DNA from: Oscillospiraceae bacterium NTUH-002-81
GTDB taxonomy: Bacteria; Bacillota; Clostridia; Lachnospirales; Lachnospiraceae
NCBI GenBank assembly: GCA_032620915.1
Contig: CP136052.1
Span: 1,836,501-1,900,500 of the forward strand
Reading direction: 5' to 3'
Length of the DNA stretch: 64,000 nucleotides
Shown: piece by piece, positions 25,270 to 34,576 of the stretch
Position numbering within the stretch: position 1 is the stretch's first letter
How the letters are laid out: every line of letters begins with the position of its first letter
Notes under the pieces: generated by a model
The model's database searches: none
Told to the model about the DNA's origin: nothing
The model's input: only the letters and a program-made list of their open reading frames with translations
Translations under genes and position numbers: made by a program

Positions 25270-26335
25270 GGTTCATCACCGCCTGTTCGTCTTCAGATTC
25301 CGGTTTGTTCATGATCTGGATGTCAAAGGGATCCACATGGATGCCCACCTTGGTGCCCACCGGGAACATATCGGTGCTGTGCACCAGCCACTCGTAGCCG
25401 TTGGCTTCCACATCCATCTCGTAGTGTACACCCTTGAAAATCAGGCCGGTGACAACGCCCTGGATGGTGCCCTCCTCCGGTTTGACCAGATCGATGTCCT
25501 CGGGACGGATGACCGCATCCACCGGTTTGTTTTTGCCGAAGCCCTCATCCACACAGGCAAACTTTGCACCCAGGATCTCTACCAGCCGGTCCTCCAGCAT
25601 GGTGGCGGAGAGAATGTTGCTCTCGCCGATGAAATCTGCCACAAAAGCGTTTTCCGGCTCGTTGTAAATGCGTTCGGGGGTGCCGATCTGCTGGATATAG
25701 CCCTGGTTCATGACCACGATGGTGTCGGACATGGTCAGCGCTTCCTCCTGGTCGTGGGTGACGTAGACGAAGGTGATACCCAGCTCGTTTTTCAGACGGA
25801 TGAGCTCGTACTGCATATCCTGCCGGAGCTTTAAATCCAGAGCGCCCAGGGGCTCATCCAGAAGCAGTACCTTGGGTTCGTTGACAATGGCCCGGGCGAT
25901 GGCGATCCGCTGCTGCTGGCCGCCGCTTAAGGAGTCGGGCTTGCGGTTCTCGTAGCCGTCCAGGTTTACCAGCTTTAAGGCGTATTTGATCTTGTCATCG
26001 ATGTAGGCCTTGGATTTCTTCTTGATCTTCAGGCCGAAAGCAATGTTTTCCGCGATGGTCATATGGGTGAACAGCGCGTATTTCTGGAAAACGGTGTTGA
26101 GCTGCCGGCGGTTGGGCGGCAGATGGGTGATATCCTGGCCGTCGAAGATGACCTGGCCCTGATCCGGGTTCTCAAACCCGCCCAGAATCCGAAGGGTCGT
26201 CGTCTTGCCGCAGCCGCTGGGGCCCAGCAGTGTGAGAAATTCATTTTCACGGATATATAAATTCAGGTCATCCAGTACCATATCGCCGTCGAAGGATTTG
26301 GAAATATGTACGAGATCGATCAGTTTGTTGCTCAT
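25262..26335 (-). CDS. potA: Polyamine ABC transporter ATPase PotA
   Basis: A 357-residue import ATPase. Walker A is GPSGCGKT (about 38-45), the Q-loop VFQKYALF, signature LSGGQQQR, Walker [12 protein letters not shown], and switch His THDQEEAL. The C-terminal TOBE regulatory domain includes [15 protein letters not shown] and [14 protein letters not shown]. It energises uptake of spermidine/putrescine through PotB-PotC with PotD. It is the first transporter gene after the XRE-cupin regulator, in the usual order for this operon. Confidence 0.96.
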   Translation of the reverse strand: MSNKLIDLVHISKSFDGDMVLDDLNLYIRENEFLTLLGPSGCGKTTTLRILGGFENPDQGQVIFDGQDITHLPPNRRQLNTVFQKYALFTHMTIAENIAFGLKIKKKSKAYIDDKIKYALKLVNLDGYENRKPDSLSGGQQQRIAIARAIVNEPKVLLLDEPLGALDLKLRQDMQYELIRLKNELGITFVYVTHDQEEALTMSDTIVVMNQGYIQQIGTPERIYNEPENAFVADFIGESNILSATMLEDRLVEILGAKFACVDEGFGKNKPVDAVIRPEDIDLVKPEEGTIQGVVTGLIFKGVHYEMDVEANGYEWLVHSTDMFPVGTKVGIHVDPFDIQIMNKPESEDEQAVMNLE

Positions 26336-26361
26336 GGCATTGTAGTCCTCCTTTGAAAGGC

Positions 26362-26904
26362 CTAGAAACTCGGCGGGGTGCTGACCCAGATCAGGGTAGC
26401 GCCGGTTTTTTCACTGGCAGTAATATAATGATTCTGATTGGGGGTGATGTAAAAGGATTCCCCCTTTTTGGCTTTGAACGTCCGGTTGCCCAGATGAATG
26501 ACGATGCTTCCGGACAAAATATAACCGAATTCTTCTCCTTCATGGGGAAGATCCGGGTACGTGGAGCCGCCGGGAGCCAGCGTCAGGCGGATTGGTTCCA
26601 TGCTGTTTTTCTGGGCATTGGGAATGATCCATTCAATTTTATTTTTTAATTCTGCGTCCACCTTCTCGAAATAATCGGAAGCCTTGAATACCACCTGTTC
26701 CTCCGCGGGGGCCTCACTGAAAAATTCCTGCAGGTTCGTGCCGAGGCACTGGAGGATATCTGTCAGCGTGGCGATGGAAGGGGAGGTCAGGTTGCGTTCC
26801 ACCTGGGAAATGAAGCCCTTGGAAAGCTCCGACCGGTCGGCCAGCTCTTCCTGGGTCAGCCCGGTCATGACACGCAGCTCTTTGATTTTTCCACCGATAT
26901 CCAT
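26362..26904 (-). CDS. XRE-cupin transcriptional regulator of the polyamine operon
   Basis: A 180-residue protein with an N-terminal helix-turn-helix ([41 protein letters not shown], split here as [20 protein letters not shown] and VERNLTSPS) and a C-terminal cupin ([36 protein letters not shown]). ATG 26904 follows AAAGGA; an upstream extension is hydrophobic nonsense across the promoter. PuuR-like regulators of this build sense polyamines or related metabolites. It heads the pot operon, and two copies of an 18-bp site lie in its promoter region, so autoregulation and control of potABCD are likely. Confidence 0.92.
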   Translation of the reverse strand: MDIGGKIKELRVMTGLTQEELADRSELSKGFISQVERNLTSPSIATLTDILQCLGTNLQEFFSEAPAEEQVVFKASDYFEKVDAELKNKIEWIIPNAQKNSMEPIRLTLAPGGSTYPDLPHEGEEFGYILSGSIVIHLGNRTFKAKKGESFYITPNQNHYITASEKTGATLIWVSTPPSF

Positions 26905-26936
26905 GGATAACCATGTCCTTTCTGTAAATAGTATTT

Positions 26937-27040
26937 TAAACAAAAAGTTTACTAATAGTGTCAGAAAGTAAAAATAAACAAAAAGTTTACTATTTCTAAA
27001 CTCACAGACTTTATTATACACATTACAGCATCCGTGTCAA
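26937..27040 (-). promoter_or_regulatory. Promoter and double operator of the XRE-pot operon
   Basis: On the minus strand, TTGACA (27040-27035) and TATAAT (27018-27013) with a 16-base spacer are a near-perfect promoter. Downstream, two identical 18-bp sites TAAACAAAAAGTTTACTA occur at 26937-26954 and 26975-26992; each contains the palindrome TAAAC-N5-GTTTA. Spacing of 38 bp start to start puts them close to four helical turns apart on the transcribed leader. Confidence 0.75.
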
Positions 27041-27061
27041 CTGTAATTTTGTAAATTTTGT

Positions 27062-27224
27062 AAACAGTTCAGGCAGATGTTTCGTGCGCGGAAATTCCGG
27101 GCTTGCACGAGAATTTTTGCGCAGGGACAGATGCAGGAAGCGCCCGGTAATGAGCAGAAGAGAGCCGTGAAGCGGCGGAGCGCATGACAGCGCGGTTCTG
27201 CGAATGGCGCGGGCTGAACTGTTT
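27062..27224 (-). repeat. Structured repeat element, copy A (diverged, inverted)
   Basis: Perfect 10-bp terminal inverted repeats AAACAGTTCA / TGAACTGTTT bound this 163-bp copy. Read on the minus strand it has the order of the other three copies (29692, 34577, 45499): CGCGCCATTCGCAGAACCGC, hairpins, a GCGCTTCC block and a final hairpin. It is the most diverged copy and lies between the two divergent promoters. Confidence 0.7.
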
Positions 27225-27245
27225 GGGGCATATGGCAAGCCGGGC

Positions 27246-27307
27246 TTGTCAACAAATATGGTTCTGTGCTAGAATAGGAAACAGGATATGTCCTATATAA
27301 TATAGGA
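27246..27307 (+). promoter_or_regulatory. Promoter region of the lactonase gene
   Basis: TTGTCA (27246-27251) and TAGAAT (27270-27275), 18-base spacer, form a plausible promoter. A 17-base palindrome TCCTATATAATATAGGA (27291-27307), preceded by a partial ATAGGA copy at 27274-27279, could be an operator in the leader. No regulator gene is adjacent. Confidence 0.5.
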
Positions 27308-27339
27308 AAGAAACGGGAAAGCAGCAGGAGGATGATACG

Positions 27340-28401
27340 ATGAGCAAAGACAGATATGTGGCGTATGTGGGCACTTATACCCACGGAACGAGTATCGGCA
27401 TTCATTTATATGACGTAGATGTGGAGCAGGGACTGATGAAGGAGCGCAAGGTGGTGCCCATCAACAACTCTTCCCATCTGACCAAGGCACACAACAAGCA
27501 GTTTCTGTATTCTATCTCTGATGAGGGCGTGGAGTCTTTCCGGATCCTGCCGGACGGCGATCTGGAATCCATTAATAAGGTAGGGATCGAGGGCATGAGA
27601 GGCTGCTTTGTATCCACCGATGCCACCGATCAGTTTCTGTTTGTGGGCGGCTATCACGACGGCAAGGTGACAGTACTCCGTATTCAGCCGGATGGCAGCA
27701 TCGGCGCCATCACGGATGGCATTTTCCATAAAGGTCTGGGCAGTGTGGCAGAGCGGAATTTCCGGCCCCATATCAGCTGCGTGCGCATGACACCGGATCA
27801 GAAGTACCTGTGCGTGGTGGACAACGGCGTAGACCATGTGAACCTGTACCGGCTGGATCATAAGACGGGAAAGCTGAATCTGGTGGATATCCTGCGGTGC
27901 GAACTGGAGTCCGGCCCCCGTCTCATCATGTTTTCCAGAGACGGCCGGTTTGCCTATGTGATCTGTGAACTGAAAAATTATATTGATGTGTATTCCTATG
28001 ACGGCAGCGGTAAACTGCCGGTATTTGAGAAGCTGCAGCGGGTGGATACCCGGATGGATCTGAAAGAAACGGCCTGCGCGGCTGCCGGCATGAAGATTTC
28101 CCGGGATGGCAATTATCTGTATTGTTCCTCTGCGGGAGACAACAGTGTGTCCATCTTTAAGATCAATCCGGACAGCGGATGTCTGGACCGTCTGTGTGCT
28201 TTGCCGGTGAGCGGCAGCTATCCGAAGGATATCGAGGTATTCCCGGATGACCGGACGCTGGTGGTGCTGAACCACGAATCCAACGAGATCCGTACCTTCC
28301 GGGTGGATTATGAGAAGAAGCTTTTCGTGGAGAAGGGCCGTCCGCTGCGGGTGGACACGCCCAACAGCATTTTGATCTCCAAGCTGTATCCGGCGAAATA
28401 G
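27340..28401 (+). CDS. Lactonase-family protein (6-phosphogluconolactonase type)
   Basis: A 353-residue seven-bladed beta-propeller of the YbhE/Pgl lactonase family. The N-terminal YVAYVGTYTHGTSIGIHLYDVD is typical, and blade repeats with D-G pairs occur throughout (RILPDGDLESINKVG, RIQPDGSIGAITDG). Conserved late segments include GMKISRDGNYLYCSSAGDNSVSIFKI and SYPKDIEVFPDDRTLVVLNHES. It may hydrolyse 6-phosphogluconolactone in the pentose phosphate pathway, but the family also contains enzymes and binding proteins of other roles, and no zwf or gnd gene is nearby. The start is ATG 27340 after AGGAGG. The next gene, 50 bp on, may share the transcript. Confidence 0.85.
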   Translation: MSKDRYVAYVGTYTHGTSIGIHLYDVDVEQGLMKERKVVPINNSSHLTKAHNKQFLYSISDEGVESFRILPDGDLESINKVGIEGMRGCFVSTDATDQFLFVGGYHDGKVTVLRIQPDGSIGAITDGIFHKGLGSVAERNFRPHISCVRMTPDQKYLCVVDNGVDHVNLYRLDHKTGKLNLVDILRCELESGPRLIMFSRDGRFAYVICELKNYIDVYSYDGSGKLPVFEKLQRVDTRMDLKETACAAAGMKISRDGNYLYCSSAGDNSVSIFKINPDSGCLDRLCALPVSGSYPKDIEVFPDDRTLVVLNHESNEIRTFRVDYEKKLFVEKGRPLRVDTPNSILISKLYPAK

Positions 28402-28451
28402 GCAGAAGGATATCCAGACAGCATGTTTGAACAGAAAGGTTGGTTTGAAAA

Positions 28452-29603
28452 ATGAAAGTGACAGAAGAGACTGTGTACGTCGGCGTCAATGATCATGAGT
28501 TGGATCTGTTTGAGGGACAGTATGCGGTGCCCGCAGGCATGGCCTACAATTCTTATGTGATCTGTGATGAGAAAACGGCGGTGATGGATTCCGTGGATAC
28601 CCATTTTGCGGAAGAGTGGCTGAATCACATCGACCAGACGCTGGGCGGAAAAGCGCCGGATTACATTGTTATCCAGCACATGGAGCCGGATCACTCCGGT
28701 TCCCTGGTGGCATTTGCAAAGAAGTACCCGCAGACGACCATCGTCACATCGGCCAAGGCACTGGTGATGATGCAGCAGTTTTTCGGGGAGGATTTTTCGG
28801 GCCGCAGCCTGGTGGTGAAAGAGAAGGATATCCTTACCCTGGGACGGCACACACTGCATTTCGTCGGTGCACCCATGGTACACTGGCCGGAGGTGCTCAT
28901 GACCTACGATGACGCGGACAAGGTGCTGTTCTCCGCAGACGGCTTTGGCAAGTTCGGTGCTCTGGATGTGGAGGAGCCCTGGCTTTCTGAGGCACGCCGC
29001 TATTATATCGGTATCGTTGGAAAATACGGCGCGCAGGTACAGGCAGTGCTGAAAAAGGCATCCGCGCTGGAGATTGCAAAGATCTGCCCGCTGCACGGTC
29101 CGGTGCTGGAAGGGGATCTTCTGGCGGAGGCGCTGCAGGCTTACAGTGCGTGGGCTTCTTATACGCCGGAGCAGGAGGGCGTGCTGGTGGCATACAGTTC
29201 TGTGTACGGCAACACGAAGGCAGCGGCAGAGCAGCTGGCAAAGAAGTTACAGGAAAAAGGACAGGATGTGTGCGTGATGGATCTGGCCAGGACGGATCTT
29301 TCTGAGGCTGTGGCACAGGCGTTCCGTTACAGCAGGCTGGTGCTGGCTTCCATTACATACAATGGCGACGTGTTCCCGCACATGCGTGCATTTATCGAGC
29401 ATCTGACTGAGCGGAATTATCAGAACCGCACCGTAGGGCTGATGGAAAACGGTTCCTGGGCGCCCACAGCGGCCAGAATCATGACCAAGATGCTGGAGAG
29501 CTGCAAGAACCTGACCATCGCAGAACCGGTGGTATCTGTGAAGGGTGCTGTGAATGCGGCCAATGAGGCACAGATGGAGGCGCTGGCGGAGGCACTGTCC
29601 TAA
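28452..29603 (+). CDS. fprA: FprA-type flavodiiron protein
   Basis: A 383-residue A-type flavoprotein. The beta-lactamase-like domain carries the diiron ligands: HMEPDHSG (His, Glu, Asp, His in HxExDH), the His of GAPMVHWPEVLM, the Asp of LFSADGFGKFGA, and the His of ICPLHGPVLEG. The flavodoxin domain starts at about residue 253 with VAYSSVYGNTKAAAEQLA for FMN. Such enzymes reduce O2 to water or NO to N2O in anaerobes and protect against exposure to air. All ligands are present, so it should be active. The electron donor, rubredoxin in relatives, is not in the window. Confidence 0.94.
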   Translation: MKVTEETVYVGVNDHELDLFEGQYAVPAGMAYNSYVICDEKTAVMDSVDTHFAEEWLNHIDQTLGGKAPDYIVIQHMEPDHSGSLVAFAKKYPQTTIVTSAKALVMMQQFFGEDFSGRSLVVKEKDILTLGRHTLHFVGAPMVHWPEVLMTYDDADKVLFSADGFGKFGALDVEEPWLSEARRYYIGIVGKYGAQVQAVLKKASALEIAKICPLHGPVLEGDLLAEALQAYSAWASYTPEQEGVLVAYSSVYGNTKAAAEQLAKKLQEKGQDVCVMDLARTDLSEAVAQAFRYSRLVLASITYNGDVFPHMRAFIEHLTERNYQNRTVGLMENGSWAPTAARIMTKMLESCKNLTIAEPVVSVKGAVNAANEAQMEALAEALS

Positions 29604-29691
29604 AGAAAAGCAGCGATTTGTCTGCATTTATAAGAACGTCTGTATGGGGGAGAGGAAGCTTTCTGTACAGACGTTTCTTGTTATATAGATA

Positions 29692-29846
29692 TACAGTTCA
29701 CTCGCGCCATTCGCAAAACCGCATCTTCGATGCTCTCCGCTGCGCTGCAGCTCATTTTTGCTCATCAAAAGGCGCTCCCTTCGTTGCATTGCATCCGAAA
29801 GAAGCTGCCAGTGGCAGGTTCTGTAGGTATGTTCCTGTGAACTGTA
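29692..29846 (+). repeat. Structured repeat element, copy B
   Basis: A 155-bp copy with terminal inverted repeats TACAGTTCAC / GTGAACTGTA. Internal order: GCGCCATTCGCAAAACCGC, hairpin GCATC-TTC-GATGC, hairpin GCTGC-GCT-GCAGC, GGCGCTCCCTTCGT, and a final hairpin GAAGCTGCCA / TGGCAGGTTC whose sequence differs from that of the other copies. It fills most of the gap between fprA and ilvB. Confidence 0.8.
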
Positions 29847-29887
29847 ATATATGAAATCTCCTCCGTGTTTCGACAAATTTTTATCAC

Positions 29888-29917
29888 TTGACAGTTGGAA
29901 AGCGGGTGGAGTAAAAT
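29888..29917 (+). promoter_or_regulatory. Promoter of the ilvB-ilvN operon
   Basis: TTGACA (29888-29893) and TAAAAT (29912-29917) with an 18-base spacer. About 85 bases of leader follow to the ATG, too short for a T-box; no leucine/valine-rich leader peptide or terminator is seen. Confidence 0.6.
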
Positions 29918-30001
29918 TATCATTAAAACTACCGAACAGGAGTATATGCCCTGACCGGCAGGAGAATATTTTACATTACGAAACAGGAAGGAGAACTGGA
30001 T

Positions 30002-31627
30002 ATGATTATGACAGGTGCAGATGCAATGGTAAAATGTCTTGAGAACGAGGGCATCTCCGTCGTCTATGGATATCCGGGCGTTGCTATTTGCCCGTTCTTT
30101 AACAGCATTCTGGATTCTGACATTGAGAGCGTGCTTGTGCGGACAGAACAGAATGGAGGCCATATGGCCAGCGGCTATGCCAGAGTGACAGGAAAGGCGG
30201 GCGTATGTGTGTCTACTTCCGGCCCAGGGGCAACGAACCTGATCACAGGAATCGCGACGGCATATATGGACAGTATCCCGATGGTGGCGATCACCGGACA
30301 GGTCAACACGGCGCAGCTTGGCAAGGATGTGTTCCAGGAGGCAGACATCACGGGGGCAGTGGAGTCCTTCGTCAAATACAGTTATATTGTGAAAAATGTG
30401 GAGGACATTCCGCGGGTATTTAAGGAAGCCTTCTACATTGCCAATACCGGAAGAAGAGGCCCTGTTCTGATCGATGTGCCTATCGATGTACAGAATGCCA
30501 AGTTTGACTTTTCTTACCCGGAGAGCGTTTCCCTGCGGACATACAAGCCTACAGTGAAGGGCCATATCATCCAGATCAAGAAGGTCATCGCAGAGCTTTC
30601 CAAGGCAAAGATGCCGCTGATCTGCGTGGGCGGCGGCGTGCTGCTGTCTGAGGCGAGAGACGAGGTGCGTGCTTTTGCCGAGAAATATCAGATCCCTGTC
30701 GTATCGACCATGATGGGAATCAGCACCATGCCCACCGAGCATCCGCTCTATTTCGGCATGGTGGGAAATAACGGCAAGGCTTATGCCAACCGTGCCATGA
30801 ATGAGTGCGACCTGCTCATTGTCATGGGTGCCCGTCTGGCAGACCGTGCCATCCAGCAGCTGAACATGAATGCGCTGGCAGAAGAGCGTACCGTGGTACA
30901 TATCGATGTTGACCCGGCGGAGATCGGCAAGATCATGGGGCCTACCATCCCCATCGTCGGTGATATCCGTCACATTATGAATGATTTTGCAAAGCAGGAC
31001 TTCGAGAATGATTTCTCTGACTGGCTGCAGCTGTTGAATATGTGGAAGAAGGAGATGGCGCCCAAGCGTCGCCCGAATCCGGAATACGTGGATCCGGCAG
31101 AGTTTATCCGCATTCTCTCCGAGAAGCTGGATGACGATGCCATCTATGTGGCAGACGTGGGACAGAACCAGATCTGGTCCGCAGGCTATCACATCGTGAA
31201 GAACGGCCGTTTCCTCACCTCCGGCGGTATGGGCACCATGGGATATTCCATCCCGGCAGCCATCGGCGCCAAACGTGCGGATATGAACCGTCAGGTCATT
31301 GCCGTATGCGGTGACGGTTCCTTCCAGATGTCCTTCATGGAGCTGGCAACGATGCAGCAGCATCACATTCCCATCAAGATCGTGGTACTGAAGAACAATT
31401 TCCTGGGCATGGTTCGTGAGTATCAGCATTACACCTACCATGATCGGTATTCTGTTGTAAATCTGGACGGCAGCCCGGATCTGGAGAAGATCGCGGCAGC
31501 CTACGACATCCCTTTTGCCCGTCTGTACAATATGGACGGTGTGGAAGAGAAGCTGGACGCTTTCCTGAAGCAGGAAGGCCCGGGCCTCATGGAGTGTGTG
31601 ATTGACCAGTATGATCTTGTAAAATAG
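30002..31627 (+). CDS. ilvB: Acetolactate synthase large subunit (first copy)
   Basis: A 541-residue thiamine-diphosphate enzyme making acetolactate or acetohydroxybutyrate, first step of valine/leucine/isoleucine synthesis. The catalytic Glu lies in RTEQNGGHMASGYARVTGK; SGPGATNLITGIATAYMDSIP is the FAD/TPP region; the metal-binding motif is GDGSFQMSFMELATMQQHHIP, the GDG-(X)n-N-type site. The N-terminal pyruvate-binding segment differs from the second copy at 38288 (EQNGG versus EQGAA). It is paired with its small subunit 17 bp downstream, so it is probably the feedback-regulated enzyme. Confidence 0.93.
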   Translation: MIMTGADAMVKCLENEGISVVYGYPGVAICPFFNSILDSDIESVLVRTEQNGGHMASGYARVTGKAGVCVSTSGPGATNLITGIATAYMDSIPMVAITGQVNTAQLGKDVFQEADITGAVESFVKYSYIVKNVEDIPRVFKEAFYIANTGRRGPVLIDVPIDVQNAKFDFSYPESVSLRTYKPTVKGHIIQIKKVIAELSKAKMPLICVGGGVLLSEARDEVRAFAEKYQIPVVSTMMGISTMPTEHPLYFGMVGNNGKAYANRAMNECDLLIVMGARLADRAIQQLNMNALAEERTVVHIDVDPAEIGKIMGPTIPIVGDIRHIMNDFAKQDFENDFSDWLQLLNMWKKEMAPKRRPNPEYVDPAEFIRILSEKLDDDAIYVADVGQNQIWSAGYHIVKNGRFLTSGGMGTMGYSIPAAIGAKRADMNRQVIAVCGDGSFQMSFMELATMQQHHIPIKIVVLKNNFLGMVREYQHYTYHDRYSVVNLDGSPDLEKIAAAYDIPFARLYNMDGVEEKLDAFLKQEGPGLMECVIDQYDLVK

Positions 31628-31644
31628 GAAGAGGGGGAATCGTT

Positions 31645-32124
31645 TTGAAGAAAATATTTTCCGTACAGGTAGAGAACCGTTCCGGTGTGCTCAGCAAGAT
31701 TTCCGGATTGTTTGCACGCCGCTGCTATAACATTGACAGCCTTGCTGTAGGTGAGACTGAGGTAAAGGATGTCTCCTGCATGACGATCGTCTCCTCCGGT
31801 GATGAGCAGATCATGCAGCAGATCGAGAAACAGCTGAACAAGAAGCTGGACGTCATCAAGGTGAAGACCTTCGAGGAGTCTGAGAGTGTTTCCCGGGAGC
31901 TTCTCATGATGCGGCTGAAATACAACAGCACCAACAGAAGAGACATCGTGGAGAACTGTGCCATGATCGGTGCGCAGATCGTGGACATGTCCACCACATC
32001 TTTCCTGATCCAGCTGTGCGACACGCCGGAGAGAGCAGACCTCTTTATCCGGATGATGACACCGTTCGGTATCAACGAGCTGGCAAGAACCGGTATTCTG
32101 GCGCTGCCCAAGTGTACCGATTAA
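31645..32124 (+). CDS. ilvN: Acetolactate synthase small subunit
   Basis: A 159-residue regulatory subunit. The N-terminal ACT domain (IFSVQVENRSGVLSKISGLF, NIDSLAVGETE) binds valine in the family. The second part (RELLMMRLKYNSTNRRDIVE, ALSG-like GINELARTGILALPK) is the ALS_ss C-terminal domain. The start is TTG 31645 after GAGGGGGA. It follows ilvB by 17 bp; a strong terminator ends the operon. Confidence 0.95.
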   Translation: MKKIFSVQVENRSGVLSKISGLFARRCYNIDSLAVGETEVKDVSCMTIVSSGDEQIMQQIEKQLNKKLDVIKVKTFEESESVSRELLMMRLKYNSTNRRDIVENCAMIGAQIVDMSTTSFLIQLCDTPERADLFIRMMTPFGINELARTGILALPKCTD

Positions 32125-32145
32125 AAAATAACAAGAACCATAAAG

Positions 32146-32194
32146 AGAACCCCATAGACAGGAATGTATCCGCTGTTTATGGGGTTCTTTTTTT
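32146..32194. terminator. Bidirectional terminator between ilvN and aroC
   Basis: A 16-bp stem, AGAACCCCATAGACAG (32146-32161) with CTGTTTATGGGGTTCT (32173-32188), one mismatch, followed by seven T residues. It serves ilvN on the plus strand and may serve the convergent aroC. Confidence 0.92.
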
Positions 32195-32203
32195 CAGGTT
32201 TGT

Positions 32204-33307
32204 TTACTTCTCAAAGAAGGCTTTGATGGGTTCCATCCGTGACGTCATACTCTCGAACAGCAGGTCAGTCAGCGCAAGGGCTGCCATGGATTCCACCACC
32301 ACAACAGCTCTTGGCACGATGATGGGATCGTGGCGGCCGTGGATGGAGATCTCAATCTCTTCCCCGGACTGGTTTACCGTGTGCTGGGGGGCTGCGATGG
32401 ACGGCGTGGGCTTGAAGGCTGCCCGGAAGATCAGGTCGGAGCCGTCGCTGATACCGCCCAGGACACCGCCGGAATGGTTGGTGCGTTTGGCGGGAGTGCC
32501 CTCCGGTGTCATGTAGAAAGCGTCGTTGTTGTCGGAGCCGAAGGCCTGTGCTACAGCCATGCCGTCACCGATCTCAAAACCTTTGACCGCGCCGATGGAC
32601 AGGATGGCATGTCCGAGAACGGCGGGCAGCTTGTCGAAGTTGGGCTGCCCCAGGCCGACGGGAAGGCCTTTGACGATACATTCCACCGTGCCGCCGCAGG
32701 AATCCTGGCGCTGCATGCACTGTTCCAGCACGGCAGCGGCCTCATTCGCAGCCGTGGCGTCTGGCATATACAGGGGATTGTTGTCAATTTCCTCCGCGGA
32801 AAAACGGGCGTCGTCGATGCATACCGGGCCGATGGAGCGGGTATACGTAAGAAAAGAGATGCCCAGTTCGCCAAGGAGCTTCACAGCAACGGCACCGGCT
32901 GCCACCCGGGCAATGGTTTCTCGGGCGGAGGAACGGCCGCCGCCCCGATAGTCCCGGAAACCATATTTCTGATCATAGGTATAGTCCGCATGTCCGGGCC
33001 GGTAGTAGCTGGCAATCTCGCTGTAGTCGGCGGATCGCTGGGATTTGTTGTACACGATCATGGAAATGGGGGCGCCGGTGGTCCGTCCTTCAAAGGTGCC
33101 GGACAGGATCTCCACAGCGTCATCCTCTTTTCTGGGTGTGGTATAGCGGGACTGGCCGGGCTTGCGGCGGTTTAAGAATGGCTGGATATCTGCCTCCGTG
33201 AGAGCGAGCCCTGCGGGGCAGCCGTCAATGACAACACCGATGGCCTTGCCATGGGATTCCCCCCAGGAAGACACCTGAAATAATTTTCCGTAAATGGAAC
33301 CGGACAT
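32204..33307 (-). CDS. aroC: Chorismate synthase
   Basis: A 367-residue chorismate synthase, converting EPSP to chorismate with reduced FMN as last step of the shikimate pathway. Signatures: SWGESHGKAIGVVIDGCPAG near the N-terminus, RRKPGQSRYTTPRKEDD, the FRDYRGGGRSSARETIARVAAGA region, and the C-terminal GRHDPIIVPRAVVVVE. ATG 33307 is used because GGAGG is 8 bases upstream; an ATG five codons earlier overlaps that site. It is single, convergent with ilvN and divergent from tgt. Confidence 0.97.
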   Translation of the reverse strand: MSGSIYGKLFQVSSWGESHGKAIGVVIDGCPAGLALTEADIQPFLNRRKPGQSRYTTPRKEDDAVEILSGTFEGRTTGAPISMIVYNKSQRSADYSEIASYYRPGHADYTYDQKYGFRDYRGGGRSSARETIARVAAGAVAVKLLGELGISFLTYTRSIGPVCIDDARFSAEEIDNNPLYMPDATAANEAAAVLEQCMQRQDSCGGTVECIVKGLPVGLGQPNFDKLPAVLGHAILSIGAVKGFEIGDGMAVAQAFGSDNNDAFYMTPEGTPAKRTNHSGGVLGGISDGSDLIFRAAFKPTPSIAAPQHTVNQSGEEIEISIHGRHDPIIVPRAVVVVESMAALALTDLLFESMTSRMEPIKAFFEK

Positions 33308-33383
33308 AATGCGCACCTCCAAATAGATTCATTTTGCTCCATTTATTATAATGAAGGAATCCGAAAATGTAAACAGGTTTTCC

Positions 33384-33412
33384 TTGCGGCCCGGGCGCAA
33401 GTCCTGTATACT
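33384..33412 (+). promoter_or_regulatory. Promoter of tgt
   Basis: TTGCGG (33384-33389) and TATACT (33407-33412), 17-base spacer. CTTGCG and CGCAAG (33383-33388 and 33396-33401) form an inverted repeat over the -35, a possible operator. Confidence 0.5.
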
Positions 33413-33439
33413 GGGAAAAGGAGAGGAGAAATTGGATTC

Positions 33440-34573
33440 ATGTATAAATTATTGAAACGAGACGGGAACGCCAAGCGCGGAGAATTCCATACGGTGCACG
33501 GCGTGATTCAGACCCCCGTATTTATGAATGTGGGAACAGCGGCAGCTATCAAGGGTGCGGTGTCGTCCATCGATCTGAAGGGCATCGGCACCCAAGTGGA
33601 GCTGTGCAACACGTATCATCTGCACGTGCGTCCCGGAGATGAGGTCGTGAAAAAAATGGGAGGCCTTCACAAGTTTATGAACTGGGATCGCCCGGTGCTG
33701 ACCGATTCCGGCGGATTCCAGGTGTTTTCCCTGGCAGACCTGCGAAAAATCAAGGAAGAGGGCGTATACTTCCATTCTCATATCGACGGCAGAAAGATTT
33801 TCATGGGGCCGGAGGAGAGCATGCGGATCCAGTCCAACCTGGCATCCACCATTGCCATGGCCTTTGATGAATGTCCGCCCCATCCGGCCACGAGAGAGTA
33901 TATGCAGAATTCTGTGGATCGGACGACCAGATGGCTGGTGCGCTGCAAGGCGGAGCTTGACCACTTAAATGGTCTGGAGGATACGATCAACCATCACCAG
34001 ATGCTGTTCGGCATCAACCAGGGCGGCACCTTTGCGGATATCCGGATCGAGCATGCCAAACGGATCTCAGAGCTGGATCTGGACGGCTATGCCCTGGGCG
34101 GCCTGGCGGTAGGAGAGACCCACGCGGAGATGTATGACATCATCGAGAAGACGGTGCCCTACCTGCCGCTGGAGAAGCCGGTGTACCTGATGGGCGTGGG
34201 AACGCCTGCCAACATTCTGGAATCTGTGGAGCGGGGCGTGGACTTCTTCGACTGCGTATATCCCAGCCGGAACGGCCGTCATGGCCATGTGTACACGAAC
34301 CACGGCAAGCTGAACCTGTTCAATGCAAAGTACGAGCTGGATGACCGTCCCATCGAGGAAGGCTGCCAGTGTCCGGCCTGCCGGTATCACAGCCGAGCGT
34401 ACATCCGGCATCTGCTGAAAGCCAAGGAAATGCTGGGCATGCGTCTGTGCGTGCTGCACAACCTGTATTTCTACAACACCATGATGACCGAGATCCGGGA
34501 TGCCATCGACGAAGACCGGTTTGCCCAGTACAAGAAGGAAAAACTGGCCGGGATGGAAGAAGAGAAAGGTTGA
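33440..34573 (+). CDS. tgt: tRNA-guanine transglycosylase (queuine/preQ1)
   Basis: A 377-residue bacterial TGT that swaps guanine 34 of tRNAs for Asp, Asn, His and Tyr for preQ1. Substrate loop and nucleophile regions are DRPVLTDSGGFQVFSL (Asp of LTDSGGFQ) and GGLAVGETHAEMYDII, with MGVGTPANILESVERGVDFFDCVYPSRNGRHG, split here as GVDFFDCVYPSRNGRHG, holding the catalytic Asp. Zinc ligands are CQCPACRYH...H. QueH, a later queuosine enzyme, is encoded at 53241. The start is ATG 33440. tgt followed by yajC is a common order in Firmicutes. Confidence 0.97.
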   Translation: MYKLLKRDGNAKRGEFHTVHGVIQTPVFMNVGTAAAIKGAVSSIDLKGIGTQVELCNTYHLHVRPGDEVVKKMGGLHKFMNWDRPVLTDSGGFQVFSLADLRKIKEEGVYFHSHIDGRKIFMGPEESMRIQSNLASTIAMAFDECPPHPATREYMQNSVDRTTRWLVRCKAELDHLNGLEDTINHHQMLFGINQGGTFADIRIEHAKRISELDLDGYALGGLAVGETHAEMYDIIEKTVPYLPLEKPVYLMGVGTPANILESVERGVDFFDCVYPSRNGRHGHVYTNHGKLNLFNAKYELDDRPIEEGCQCPACRYHSRAYIRHLLKAKEMLGMRLCVLHNLYFYNTMMTEIRDAIDEDRFAQYKKEKLAGMEEEKG

Positions 34574-34576
34574 TGG

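Noticed and set aside
29628..29876. Short open frames across the repeat copies, with recurring peptide NELQRSG(E/K)H(R/Q)RCGF
   Set aside because: The peptide arises from the shared sequence of the repeats read on the opposite strand. Base changes follow hairpin pairing, not codon position, and there is no ribosome site, so I treat them as repeat-derived and not genes.
29847..30001. T-box or leader-peptide attenuator before ilvB-ilvN
   Set aside because: The sequence after the promoter is short, with no T-box consensus, no terminator hairpin, and no run of branched-chain codons.
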